Assembly: GCA_937871985.1 (NCBI GenBank)
Contig: CALMPB010000155.1
Location: 35,614-99,613, forward strand
Reading direction: 5' to 3'
Length of the DNA stretch: 64,000 bases
DNA from: an uncultured Burkholderiaceae bacterium
GTDB lineage: Bacteria; Pseudomonadota; Gammaproteobacteria; Burkholderiales; Burkholderiaceae
Shown: positions 17,719-26,135 of the stretch, one piece after another
How the letters are laid out: each line of letters starts with the position of its first letter
Numbering within the stretch: the stretch's first letter is position 1
Made by a program: the position numbers and the translations under genes
Notes under the pieces: generated by a model
Database searches by the model: none
Seen by the model: only the letters and a program-made list of their open reading frames with translations
What the model was told of the DNA's origin: nothing

Positions 17719-20700
17719 AACCCAATAGCAACGCATGGATCGCCATCGATCATGGCCTCGGCACCGACCAAAGGCTTGCGCCCTACGCCCTGGTCCTGAG
17801 GGGCGAACGCTCCCTTTATCAGGCCATCGAGGAGGACGACTGGGTTCTGGTCCTGAACCGCGTTGGTAGCATCACCCGTGTCGGGCGTGTGCTGCGGGTT
17901 CGTTCCGATCTCGAAACCACCACGCTTTATTTCGACCGACTGCTATCGGTCACCGATCCCGTCTCGGTCGGTCTGACTGCACTCACGCCACCGTCTTCGG
18001 GCAGTATCGGTCGCATCCAGTGGACGGATTTCGTCGAAGCTCTGCCCAAGGCATTGCAAAGGACAATCGCCGATGTGCCGACGGTCGGGTCTGACGCCCG
18101 TTCACCCCAGCATCAGCAGGAACTCGCCTACATCCGCGAATTACTACAACTGGCCGTGATGGACGATCTGCTCGGCCCGGCGGGTGGCCCTCATGAGCGT
18201 ATCGTCGACATGGGTGTGCGGGATCGCTATCTGGTGGGAAAGCTCGCTCCGCGTGAGGCGGCACAGGGCGGCATCGAAGGGCTCGAAGGGCCACTGGCGA
18301 ACGACGAAGTCGAGGAGCCCACCGACCCGAAGGCGCCCGGCCAGCACGAACCCGGCGCGGAGTTCGGCACGGCGACGGGCCGTGTCGAGCCCGAATCCGA
18401 TGCGGCAGACGAGATCGACGCGGCCAGCAATCAGTCGCTGGCGCCGAGCAGCCTCGGCATGACCTTTTGCGTGGATGGTGACGCCGAACGCATCGAGATC
18501 GAGGTGCGCTGGGGTCGCTATGAGCGCAGTGACGAGCACGAGATCTTTCGCACCCGCAAGAACAAGGAGACCGGTGCCGAGGAGCAAACCAAAGCGAAGG
18601 TCTGGCAGCGCATCCCCTGCGGCGGCAAGCTGGTGCTGCCGCTCAGCGAAGGCGTGATCCCCCATCAGGCGCCGGACAAGAGCTATCCCGAAGTGCGGGT
18701 GCAAGGCTCCGTGCGTGCCAAGAACGCGAATGGTGACCGCCTGGTGACCCTGTTCCTGGTCAATGCACAGGAGGAACCCGAGACCAACCGCGATTCCGCC
18801 TGGGTGTTCCAGCCGGAGCTGATCGTTCGATCGGAAGCAGAAGCCCCCAAGCGCGCCATCTTCCGCCGCCGGCCCGTACTGGATGCGGACGGCATGGACC
18901 CGGAGCGTGAATCGCTGGAGATGATCTACCGCAACCGGGTGGAGTTCGCGGTGGGTCATGGCGTCGCCGTCCATGCCGAAGCGGCGGATGACGTGACGCT
19001 GGCCACCGAGGTGCGCACCATCGTCATGCCTCAATACGAGGTGCAGGTCACCGAGACACCGGGTCTCAATCCCGCCGACCGACCGGCGATGAAGGAAATG
19101 GTGAGCAGTGGTCTGCTCGACATGCAGCGCCTCGCCACCTTGGACATCGATCCTCTGTTGGACGCCCTGAACCTGCTGACCAAGGATTACGCCGCGTGGA
19201 TCGACGAGCAGCGTGCTCGAGTTGGTGTCGAAGTGTTCGGCTACGACGCGCAGGCCCGACAGGCGATGGACCGATGCCAGGAGATCCACACGCGTCTGCA
19301 GCAGGGCATCAATACGCTCAAGGCCGACGAGAGAGCGCTGGCAGCCTTCCGTTTCGCCAACCGGGCGATGGCCACGCAGCGCGTGCGTAGCCAGTACGCC
19401 CTCGAAATCCGGCGCGGTAAGGACGTCACCGTCGAGCAGTTCGACGTGCTGAAGAACCGCAGCTGGCGCCCGTTCCAGTTGGCCTTCCTGCTGCTGTCGA
19501 TCCCTTCGCTGGCCGACCCGACGCACCCGGATCGCGTGCAGCCCGTCGAAGCCTATGCCGACCTGCTGTGGTTCCCCACCGGCGGCGGCAAGACCGAGGC
19601 GTACCTGGGTGTGGCCGCCTTCACCATGGCCATTCGGCGCATGCAGGGCAATCTTGGTGGTTACGACGGCTCGCGCGGTCTGGCAGTGATCATGCGTTAC
19701 ACCCTGCGGCTGCTGACGCTGCAGCAGTTCCAGCGTGCCACGGCACTGATCTGTGCGATGGAGGTACTGCGTCGCGAGGCGCTGGCCAAGGGTGACGAAT
19801 CGCTTGGCACCGAACCCTTCACCATCGGACTGTGGGTGGGCAACAAGGTGACGCCCGGAACGACCGAGGACAGCCATCGGGCCATCGAGGACATCCGCAA
19901 CCCCGGCAAGTACAACGCCGGGGCGGCGTCTCCCGCGCAACTGACCAGTTGCCCCTGGTGTGGCTCGGAAGTCGCCCCTGGGCGCGACGTAGAGGTCGAC
20001 AAGGGCCGTGGACGCACCTTCGTCTACTGCGGCGACAAGAAGGGCCGCTGCGACTTCTCGAAGGGCAAATCCAGCAAGCTCCCTCACCCGGGCATCCCGG
20101 TGCTCGTCGTGGACGAGGAGATCTACCACCGTCCCCCGACGATGATGATCGCCACCGTGGACAAGTTCGCCATGATGGCGTGGCGGGGTCAGGTACGCAC
20201 GCTATTCGGTCGGGTGGGCCAGGAATGCGAGCGGCACGGCCTGCTGTGGCAGGGGGCAGACTGCAATGGCAACCACCAGGCCGGTAAGGGACTTGGTGCG
20301 ACCAAGGTCAAGACCATCAGCCCGATCCGTCCGCCGGACCTGATCATCCAGGACGAGTTTCATCTGATCAGCGGGCCGCTCGGCACCATGGTTGGCCTGT
20401 ACGAGACGGCCGTGGACGAGCTGTGCGGCTGGAAACTCGGCGAACATATGGTCAAGCCGAAGATCATCGCGTCGACCGCGACGGTGCGTAAGGCTCGCGA
20501 GCAGGTGAACAACGTCTTCATGCGGCGAGTATCGGTGTTCCCGCCGCACGGGCTGGACGTGGAGGACAACTACTTCTCTGTCCAACGACCCATCGAGGAC
20601 AAGCCGGGACGGCGCTATCTGGGCGTCTGCTCTCCTGGAAGTTCACGACCTGCGATGCTGATCCGCGTCTACACGGCATTCCTGACCGCTGCTCAGGCAT

Positions 20701-21734
20701 TGTTCGACCGCTTCGGCGAGCCCGCAGACCCCTACATGACCATGGTCGGCTATTTCAACTCGCTGCGAGAGCTGGGGGGCATGAAGCGCTTGGCCGAGGA
20801 CGATGTGCAGACGCGTTCCTACCGGGTGCAGATGAGCATGGTCGAGCGCCCCGCGCTGGCGCAACGCAGCGTCAGCAACATTCGCGAGCTGACCTCGCGG
20901 GTTTCCAGCCAGGACATTCCGAAGTACCTCGACAACCTTGAGGTGAAGTTCAAGTCCGAGTTCGATGCTGCAGCCGGCAAATACGTGACCAAGTGGCAAG
21001 AGGGCGACACCCGGGCAATCGACGTGGTGCTGGCCACCAACATGCTGTCGGTGGGGGTGGACGTCAATCGGCTGGGGCTGATGGCGGTCAATGGCCAGCC
21101 CAAGGGCACGGCGGAGTACATCCAGGCCACCAGCCGGGTGGGACGTTCTTTCCCCGGCTTGGTCTGCACCGTGCTCACCTGGGCACGGCCACGCGACCTC
21201 TCGCACTACGAGACCTTCGAGCACTACCACGCCACCTTCTACAAGCACGTCGAAGCGCAGTCGGTGACACCCTTCTCGCCGCGCGCGATGGACCGTGGCC
21301 TGACCGGCTCGCTACTGAGCCTGATGCGCCTGGAGAACGATGCGTTCAGCCCCAACGAGGGGGCAGGCAAGTTGGACAAGTCAGATCAGAGCGAGATCAC
21401 CGAGGCCATCAATGTGCTCGTCAAACGGGCATGGAATGTCAGCGAGCTGTCCAGCACCAAGAGCCTGGCCGAACAGGAACTGAAGGAGCGCGCAGACGAG
21501 TGGGCCAAGGAGGTGGGCAAAGGCGGCCGCATTCTGGCCTACGAGAAGCGCGGACCCGAGAAGGACAAGACCGTTGCATTGATCAGGTCACCAGGCATCC
21601 AGGCCTGGGACAACTGGACCGTGCCCATGTCGATGCGTGAGGTGGAGCCCGGTGTGCGCTTGATCATGAATACCAGCCACATCTCGGACGACCACGATTG
21701 GAAGCCTCGTCCCGCGACGAAGGATGAGGATTGA
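17715..21734 (+). CDS. drmA: DISARM helicase DrmA
   Basis: A 1339-residue superfamily 2 helicase, core DISARM subunit that loads on DNA together with DrmB. Walker A is FPTGGGKTEAY (about residue 620), the DEAH-like motif II is QDEFHLISGPLGTM (about 878), and motifs V/VI are ATNMLSVGVDVNRLG and QATSRVGRSFPG (about 1120-1140). A cysteine set (CPWCGS, YCGDKKGRCDF) between the helicase halves suggests a zinc site. The N-terminal 550 residues contain no motif that I recognise. Start overlaps the OLD gene by 4 bases; its stop overlaps the possible TTG start of drmB. Confidence 0.94.
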   Translation: MKPNSNAWIAIDHGLGTDQRLAPYALVLRGERSLYQAIEEDDWVLVLNRVGSITRVGRVLRVRSDLETTTLYFDRLLSVTDPVSVGLTALTPPSSGSIGRIQWTDFVEALPKALQRTIADVPTVGSDARSPQHQQELAYIRELLQLAVMDDLLGPAGGPHERIVDMGVRDRYLVGKLAPREAAQGGIEGLEGPLANDEVEEPTDPKAPGQHEPGAEFGTATGRVEPESDAADEIDAASNQSLAPSSLGMTFCVDGDAERIEIEVRWGRYERSDEHEIFRTRKNKETGAEEQTKAKVWQRIPCGGKLVLPLSEGVIPHQAPDKSYPEVRVQGSVRAKNANGDRLVTLFLVNAQEEPETNRDSAWVFQPELIVRSEAEAPKRAIFRRRPVLDADGMDPERESLEMIYRNRVEFAVGHGVAVHAEAADDVTLATEVRTIVMPQYEVQVTETPGLNPADRPAMKEMVSSGLLDMQRLATLDIDPLLDALNLLTKDYAAWIDEQRARVGVEVFGYDAQARQAMDRCQEIHTRLQQGINTLKADERALAAFRFANRAMATQRVRSQYALEIRRGKDVTVEQFDVLKNRSWRPFQLAFLLLSIPSLADPTHPDRVQPVEAYADLLWFPTGGGKTEAYLGVAAFTMAIRRMQGNLGGYDGSRGLAVIMRYTLRLLTLQQFQRATALICAMEVLRREALAKGDESLGTEPFTIGLWVGNKVTPGTTEDSHRAIEDIRNPGKYNAGAASPAQLTSCPWCGSEVAPGRDVEVDKGRGRTFVYCGDKKGRCDFSKGKSSKLPHPGIPVLVVDEEIYHRPPTMMIATVDKFAMMAWRGQVRTLFGRVGQECERHGLLWQGADCNGNHQAGKGLGATKVKTISPIRPPDLIIQDEFHLISGPLGTMVGLYETAVDELCGWKLGEHMVKPKIIASTATVRKAREQVNNVFMRRVSVFPPHGLDVEDNYFSVQRPIEDKPGRRYLGVCSPGSSRPAMLIRVYTAFLTAAQALFDRFGEPADPYMTMVGYFNSLRELGGMKRLAEDDVQTRSYRVQMSMVERPALAQRSVSNIRELTSRVSSQDIPKYLDNLEVKFKSEFDAAAGKYVTKWQEGDTRAIDVVLATNMLSVGVDVNRLGLMAVNGQPKGTAEYIQATSRVGRSFPGLVCTVLTWARPRDLSHYETFEHYHATFYKHVEAQSVTPFSPRAMDRGLTGSLLSLMRLENDAFSPNEGAGKLDKSDQSEITEAINVLVKRAWNVSELSSTKSLAEQELKERADEWAKEVGKGGRILAYEKRGPEKDKTVALIRSPGIQAWDNWTVPMSMREVEPGVRLIMNTSHISDDHDWKPRPATKDED

Positions 21735-21736
21735 AC

Positions 21737-23596
21737 ATGACGACGACCAATAAGACTCCAGTCGGAGAAGTCAGACCCAGCCAGTTGCTCTGGACCTACG
21801 GGCCAGGGGCATTGATCGACCTGCCGAGCCTGTCCGTCGTGACGCTCGGCATCGACCGATGGGAGAAGGACCGCTGCCAACCAATCCAGGAAGCCAGACT
21901 GCTGGCCGCCGTTCGGAAGGTGCTTGGAGCACAGGTCGAGAACCTGCGGATGCCGCCGTTCCAGAAAAGCGAGCTCGTCGATGTCTGGTCGGCCGAGGCC
22001 AACATCGGTGTTCCCGTTCGGCCGTTCCCGCGTTGGATGCGCTGCGTGAAATGCGGCCTGCTGTCCCCCTTCGATGCCGGACTGTTCGAGATCAAGGAGA
22101 ACCGCTTCAGGCCCGAGCGAACCCGGTTCGTCCATAAAGGATGTCGGGGTTCGAAGGGCGATCAACCCGCCAAGGACGCCGATGCCGTACCGGCACGCTT
22201 CCTGTTGGCCTGCCGCGACGGCCACCTGGACGACTTCCCTTGGCACTACTTCGTCCACGGCGGCAACAGTTCCTGTAAGGGCACGCTGCGCTTCTTCGAG
22301 AGCGGCGCCTCGTTGCAGACCGAGAACCTGTGGGCGAAGTGCGATGCCTGTGGTGCTTCGAGGAGCATGGCACACGCCTTCGGCAAGGCCGGGAAGGAGA
22401 ATTTGCCGGGGTGTCGCGGACGACATCCCCACCTCGATCACTTCGACAACGAATGCGACGAGGAGGCCCGGGCGGTTCTGTTGGGCGCCACGAACAGTTG
22501 GTTCCCGATCACACTTTCGGCGCTCGCCATCCCCCAGACCAAGGACCCACTCAGTCAGCTGATCCAGGATGGCTGGGAGTTCTTCGAGGAACTGGAATCC
22601 GAAGCCGAAGTGTCGGTGACGGTGAAGACCTTGAAGAAGACCGGGGCACTGCCAGGGATCGACAAATATCCGGCGGCGGCGATCTGGTCGGCCATCGAAG
22701 CGCACCGTACCGGTGGCGGTCAGGAGGTCGTGGGTGAGGCAGACATCAAGGGGCCCGAGTGGGACGTGCTGACAGAGGCGAACCCACCCACGGACTACCC
22801 GCACTTCATGAGCAAGAAGGTCGGTACGCCACCGGCCTTTGCAAAGCACATCAGCAGAGTGCTGCTTCTGGAGCGACTGCGTGAGGTCAATGCCTTGCTC
22901 GGTTTCACTCGCGTGGAGGCGCCCGAAGAAACCGGCGACCCGAACGAACGGCCCCAGATGGCCAACCTCTCACGAAGCAAACCGGATTGGGTTCCCGCAA
23001 ACCAGGTGCATGGTGAGGGTATCTTCATCCAGTTCGACGAGCAGGCACTCATCGCATGGGAAGCACTACCTGCCGTCGCGCAGGTCGACAAGATGCTCCG
23101 GGGAGGCCACAGGGGATGGCGCAATTCACGTCATCTCGATCCTGACGAGGGCTACCCCGGCATTCGCTACGCCATGCTCCACACGCTCTCGCACCTGCTG
23201 ATTCGTGAGCTGGCGTTGGAGTGCGGCTACAACGCAGCGAGTATCCGCGAGCGAATCTATGCCGATACCTCGGGCGAAAGTCCGCAGGCCGGTATCCTCA
23301 TCTACACGGCAGCGGCGGACTCCGATGGAACTTTGGGCGGTCTCGTCGATCTCGGCAAGCCGGAGAATCTTGGTCGCCTATTGGAGCAAGCCTTGAATCG
23401 ATCGAAGATCTGCTCCTCTGACCCGCTTTGCTCCGAGCACGATCCCGAGAAAGATCGCTCACTTCATGCAGCGGCGTGCCACGCTTGTAGCCTGGTGGCC
23501 GAGACCTCCTGCGAGCGCGGCAATCGCTATCTGGATCGGTCATTGCTAGTTCCGACCCTGGAACGTATCGACGCGGCTTTCTTCAAGGGCTTGTGA
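21737..23596 (+). CDS. drmB: DISARM protein DrmB (DUF1998)
   Basis: A 619-residue core DISARM subunit. The N-terminus VGEVRPSQLLWTYGPGALIDLP is typical of DrmB; ATG 21737 is chosen with GAGG upstream (a TTG at 21731 is possible). Cysteine pairs MRCVKCGL (around residue 100) and KCDACGAS (around 202), and the C-terminal DUF1998 zinc motif (CSSDPLCSEHD ... HAAACHACSL ... SCERGNRYLDR) are all present, so the protein looks intact. DrmB forms a complex with DrmA that binds unmethylated DNA in studied systems. Only one base separates it from drmC. Confidence 0.94.
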   Translation: MTTTNKTPVGEVRPSQLLWTYGPGALIDLPSLSVVTLGIDRWEKDRCQPIQEARLLAAVRKVLGAQVENLRMPPFQKSELVDVWSAEANIGVPVRPFPRWMRCVKCGLLSPFDAGLFEIKENRFRPERTRFVHKGCRGSKGDQPAKDADAVPARFLLACRDGHLDDFPWHYFVHGGNSSCKGTLRFFESGASLQTENLWAKCDACGASRSMAHAFGKAGKENLPGCRGRHPHLDHFDNECDEEARAVLLGATNSWFPITLSALAIPQTKDPLSQLIQDGWEFFEELESEAEVSVTVKTLKKTGALPGIDKYPAAAIWSAIEAHRTGGGQEVVGEADIKGPEWDVLTEANPPTDYPHFMSKKVGTPPAFAKHISRVLLLERLREVNALLGFTRVEAPEETGDPNERPQMANLSRSKPDWVPANQVHGEGIFIQFDEQALIAWEALPAVAQVDKMLRGGHRGWRNSRHLDPDEGYPGIRYAMLHTLSHLLIRELALECGYNAASIRERIYADTSGESPQAGILIYTAAADSDGTLGGLVDLGKPENLGRLLEQALNRSKICSSDPLCSEHDPEKDRSLHAAACHACSLVAETSCERGNRYLDRSLLVPTLERIDAAFFKGL

Positions 23597-23597
23597 C

Positions 23598-24359
23598 ATG
23601 GAGAGGCTCTTGGACGCCGTCGCAGCTGTGGTCTGTCTGGTCTCTCCTGAGAAGGTACAGGCCATAGCTAGCCGGATTCGTCGGACCGATGCCAGCAAAG
23701 CAGCCGGTGCGCTGTCGGGCGTGGTCAACACCCCCGTTGCTGCTAAGGTTGTGGATCAGCTCATCGATGCTTGGCGAGCCAGTGAGGTCAGCGCCGATGA
23801 GCTTGCATCGATGCTGCTCGCCGCCGGCCATGTTTTCACCAAGGCTACGAATCAACAATCCACCGAACTCGTGTGGACGGGACCGACGACACCCTTCGTC
23901 TCGGCTCGACGAACCGAGCAGACGCTACTGCAGGTCATCAACGCCGCTGAGCAGACCCTGTTCATCACCAGCTTCGTGGCCTACAACGTCTCGACCATCG
24001 TCAAGGCGCTGAATGCGGCAAGTGATCGCGGAGTGGTCATCTCCATGCTGCTCGAATTGTCTCAGGACCACGGCGGCAGCATCTCGTTTGACGCGATTGG
24101 CAAGATGAGCACGCTGGTCTCCGCTGCGAGGCTTTATTCCTGGCGAGACAAAGCCGCCCCGTTCTCTGACGGGCGCGTTCACGCCAAAGTCGCCGTTGCC
24201 GATGGCAAGATGTGTTTCATCACCAGCGCCAACCTGACCGGCCACGCGATGGAGCAGAACATGGAGGCCGGTGTGCTTCTCACCGGCGGGCAGATTCCCA
24301 AGCTGCTACTAGACCATTTGCAGGCGCTGGTAGACACGAAGACGGTTTCACCCGTCTGA
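23598..24359 (+). CDS. drmC: DISARM protein DrmC, phospholipase D-like
   Basis: A 253-residue protein with a PLD-type fold. The HxK motif is VHAKVAVADGKMCFITSANL (H at about residue 195), a single catalytic motif as usual for DrmC, which suggests action as a dimer. The N-terminal half is helical. It is the last gene of the defence operon. In the Bacillus class 2 system DrmC was reported to be dispensable for some protection, so its contribution here is open. Confidence 0.92.
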   Translation: MERLLDAVAAVVCLVSPEKVQAIASRIRRTDASKAAGALSGVVNTPVAAKVVDQLIDAWRASEVSADELASMLLAAGHVFTKATNQQSTELVWTGPTTPFVSARRTEQTLLQVINAAEQTLFITSFVAYNVSTIVKALNAASDRGVVISMLLELSQDHGGSISFDAIGKMSTLVSAARLYSWRDKAAPFSDGRVHAKVAVADGKMCFITSANLTGHAMEQNMEAGVLLTGGQIPKLLLDHLQALVDTKTVSPV

Positions 24360-24410
24360 ATCGCTACTTCGAAATCCATCTGCCTGCCGAAACGAATGCG
24401 TCCTGCCGGA

Positions 24411-25103
24411 TCAGTCCCAGACGACTTCGCAGCCGAGATATTCCCGAAGGACGATTTTCACGGTCAGCCCATTGGCTTGGCTGGTATGGAAGCGATAGTT
24501 TCCTTCTTGCACGGCCAACCATCCCTCGGTGAAAGTGTCGGTGCCCGCCACAAGCAGCCTCTGCATCGCACGGCTCCCGACTTCCGGCCAGACATCGAAC
24601 GCGTCGTCATCGCTTTCGAATGCGGTGCGCTCTTTTTCCGTCATGAGCGACAGCGGCTTGAATCCGAGGCGTGATGGTTCGTGGAGTTGTGGCTCGTTGA
24701 GTTCGAATGCGGCATGACATCGAGCCAATTTGAGGATGACGCGACTCACGCGGTCGTTTTCGGCTGCCCAGACAGGGCCTTCTGCACCATCTGTGCGTGC
24801 CCGCTGCAATCGGGTCAACAGCGAGGAGTTCGCACGCAAGATACGGCCAATCTTGGCCCTGTGCAGTTTTTCGGGTGCGATGTCCCCGGCGATGACACAT
24901 TCGAGCAAACAGGCCAGATATTCTTCGTCGAGTGAAAGGCCGTTGTTGCATTCACGGCACGCCGGAGCCGCCATGAGATTCTCTGGATACGGCTCATCCA
25001 AGAGAACTTTCGACGGGACGTGATCGATGGTTTCGCTTGGCCCGCCGCAATGCACGCAGAACCCATTGTTTCTGTCGTCGCCGTAGCATCGCAGCTGCTG
25101 CAT
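24411..25103 (-). CDS. HNH-like endonuclease domain protein
   Basis: A 230-residue protein convergent to drmC. ATG 25103 is chosen because GGAGG stands 8 bases upstream; an upstream ATG at 25196 would add 31 residues without a good binding site. The N-terminus shows a zinc-coordinated HNH-type core: CVHCGGPSETIDHVPSK (DH at about 27-28) and NLMAAPACRECNNGLSLDEE. The remaining 150 residues contain no motif that I know. Such free-standing HNH proteins are common in defence islands. It is AT-richer than ICE genes and is not in the DISARM operon; only 51 bases separate its stop from that of drmC. Confidence 0.7.
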   Translation of the reverse strand: MQQLRCYGDDRNNGFCVHCGGPSETIDHVPSKVLLDEPYPENLMAAPACRECNNGLSLDEEYLACLLECVIAGDIAPEKLHRAKIGRILRANSSLLTRLQRARTDGAEGPVWAAENDRVSRVILKLARCHAAFELNEPQLHEPSRLGFKPLSLMTEKERTAFESDDDAFDVWPEVGSRAMQRLLVAGTDTFTEGWLAVQEGNYRFHTSQANGLTVKIVLREYLGCEVVWD

Positions 25104-25201
25104 CTGGCCTGCCTCCGAAGCTGTAGGTGCGAGTCGCGCCGCGTGCCTTGGGCAACCCCTGCTGATTTCAGATGGTACAGCACTCGACGAAAGCACAAGG
25201 A

Positions 25202-25273
25202 GAAACTAGCGGAACCGGTGAAATTAGTGCTGTGACAAGCACTTGCGGCTGATTTTGTCCGGCGAAATTAGCG
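25202..25273. repeat. Three degenerate GAAAYTAGYG repeats at the island boundary
   Basis: GAAACTAGCG (25202-25211), GAAATTAGTG (25220-25229) and GAAATTAGCG (25264-25273) lie at the right edge of the island. Their direct arrangement resembles the multiple transposase sites at ends of some transposons, so they may be the relic of an insertion. No transposase gene is nearby. Confidence 0.4.
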
Positions 25274-25385
25274 ACAGAATCCCCCGGTCAGTTCGCAGCC
25301 CAGCCGGTACACGCGCAACAGTGCGCCCGGCGCACCGCTGCGCGTTCGCCCCACTGAACCGGCGTGAGTGACGCTCCTGGGTGTT

Positions 25386-26135
25386 TCACAAGTACTTCTT
25401 GAACGTCGCCGCCGCGATGCACACCGCCACGCCGAGCAGTGCGGCGCTGGGCAACAGGATCAGCAGCGGGTTCACGCTGACCGGCAGTGCCAGGTAAGTC
25501 ACCCACGGCAGCACGGCCAGCGGGATCAGGCTGGCCCTGGCGCGGTGGTAGATGAAACCAGATTCCCGCCCGGCGCCGAACTTGCGGATGTCGCGGCGAA
25601 CCAGTCCATCGACCAGGCCGACGAAGGCCGCGAGCAGGAACAGCGGCAGCGTGAGCACCAAGACCAGCAGGCGGACGATGAACGTCAGAACGGTGAAGCC
25701 GGCGGCAATCAGATAGCGCTCGGTCCAGACATAGACCTGGGCGAGGTAATAACGGAAGTCTCGGTGCGCGCCTCGGCTGGGTGCAATAGCTTGCGCCGAG
25801 GCGTCGCGCGTCCAGTCCAGCAAGCCCGTCTTCACGAAAACCCACTCGTAGGTGCCCTCCACCAGCCAGCGCGCGGTGCGTCCCGGCTCCTGCACGACGG
25901 CGCTCCGGGTGAAATGGGTGGAGAGCTGGCTCAGTTCGTAGTCGAGCATGCCCTGCGCGTGGCGCCAGCCCTGGTCGGGCCAGAACAGGTGCATGCCGAC
26001 GCATTCGATGACGATGGACAGCAGCAACGAGGCGACCAGCACGCCGAACAGTCGCCATGGCAGCGTGACCACGCTGGCGACCAGGCCGCGTTGGCGTGCC
26101 TGCTGTCGCTCGGTGGTCGCGGCGGGCTCTTTCAC
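25386..26135 (-). CDS. ICE membrane protein, TIGR03747 (PFL_4697) family
   Basis: A 249-residue inner membrane protein with about four membrane helices: LFGVLVASLLLSIVIECVGM near the N-terminus, a pair around residues 145-180, and LIPLAVLPWVTYLALPVSV plus LLILLPSAALLGVAVCIAAA at the end. The motif RRDIRKFGAGRESGFIYHRA is typical of this family. It follows traD with a 4-base overlap. In relatives the gene after it is the RAQPRD gene or cargo, so the DISARM island splits the transfer region exactly here. Confidence 0.88.
   Translation of the reverse strand: MKEPAATTERQQARQRGLVASVVTLPWRLFGVLVASLLLSIVIECVGMHLFWPDQGWRHAQGMLDYELSQLSTHFTRSAVVQEPGRTARWLVEGTYEWVFVKTGLLDWTRDASAQAIAPSRGAHRDFRYYLAQVYVWTERYLIAAGFTVLTFIVRLLVLVLTLPLFLLAAFVGLVDGLVRRDIRKFGAGRESGFIYHRARASLIPLAVLPWVTYLALPVSVNPLLILLPSAALLGVAVCIAAATFKKYL

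Noticed and set aside
25020..25235. Plus-strand frame opposite the HNH-like gene start
   Set aside because: Low-complexity shadow; the minus frame has zinc motifs and a binding site.
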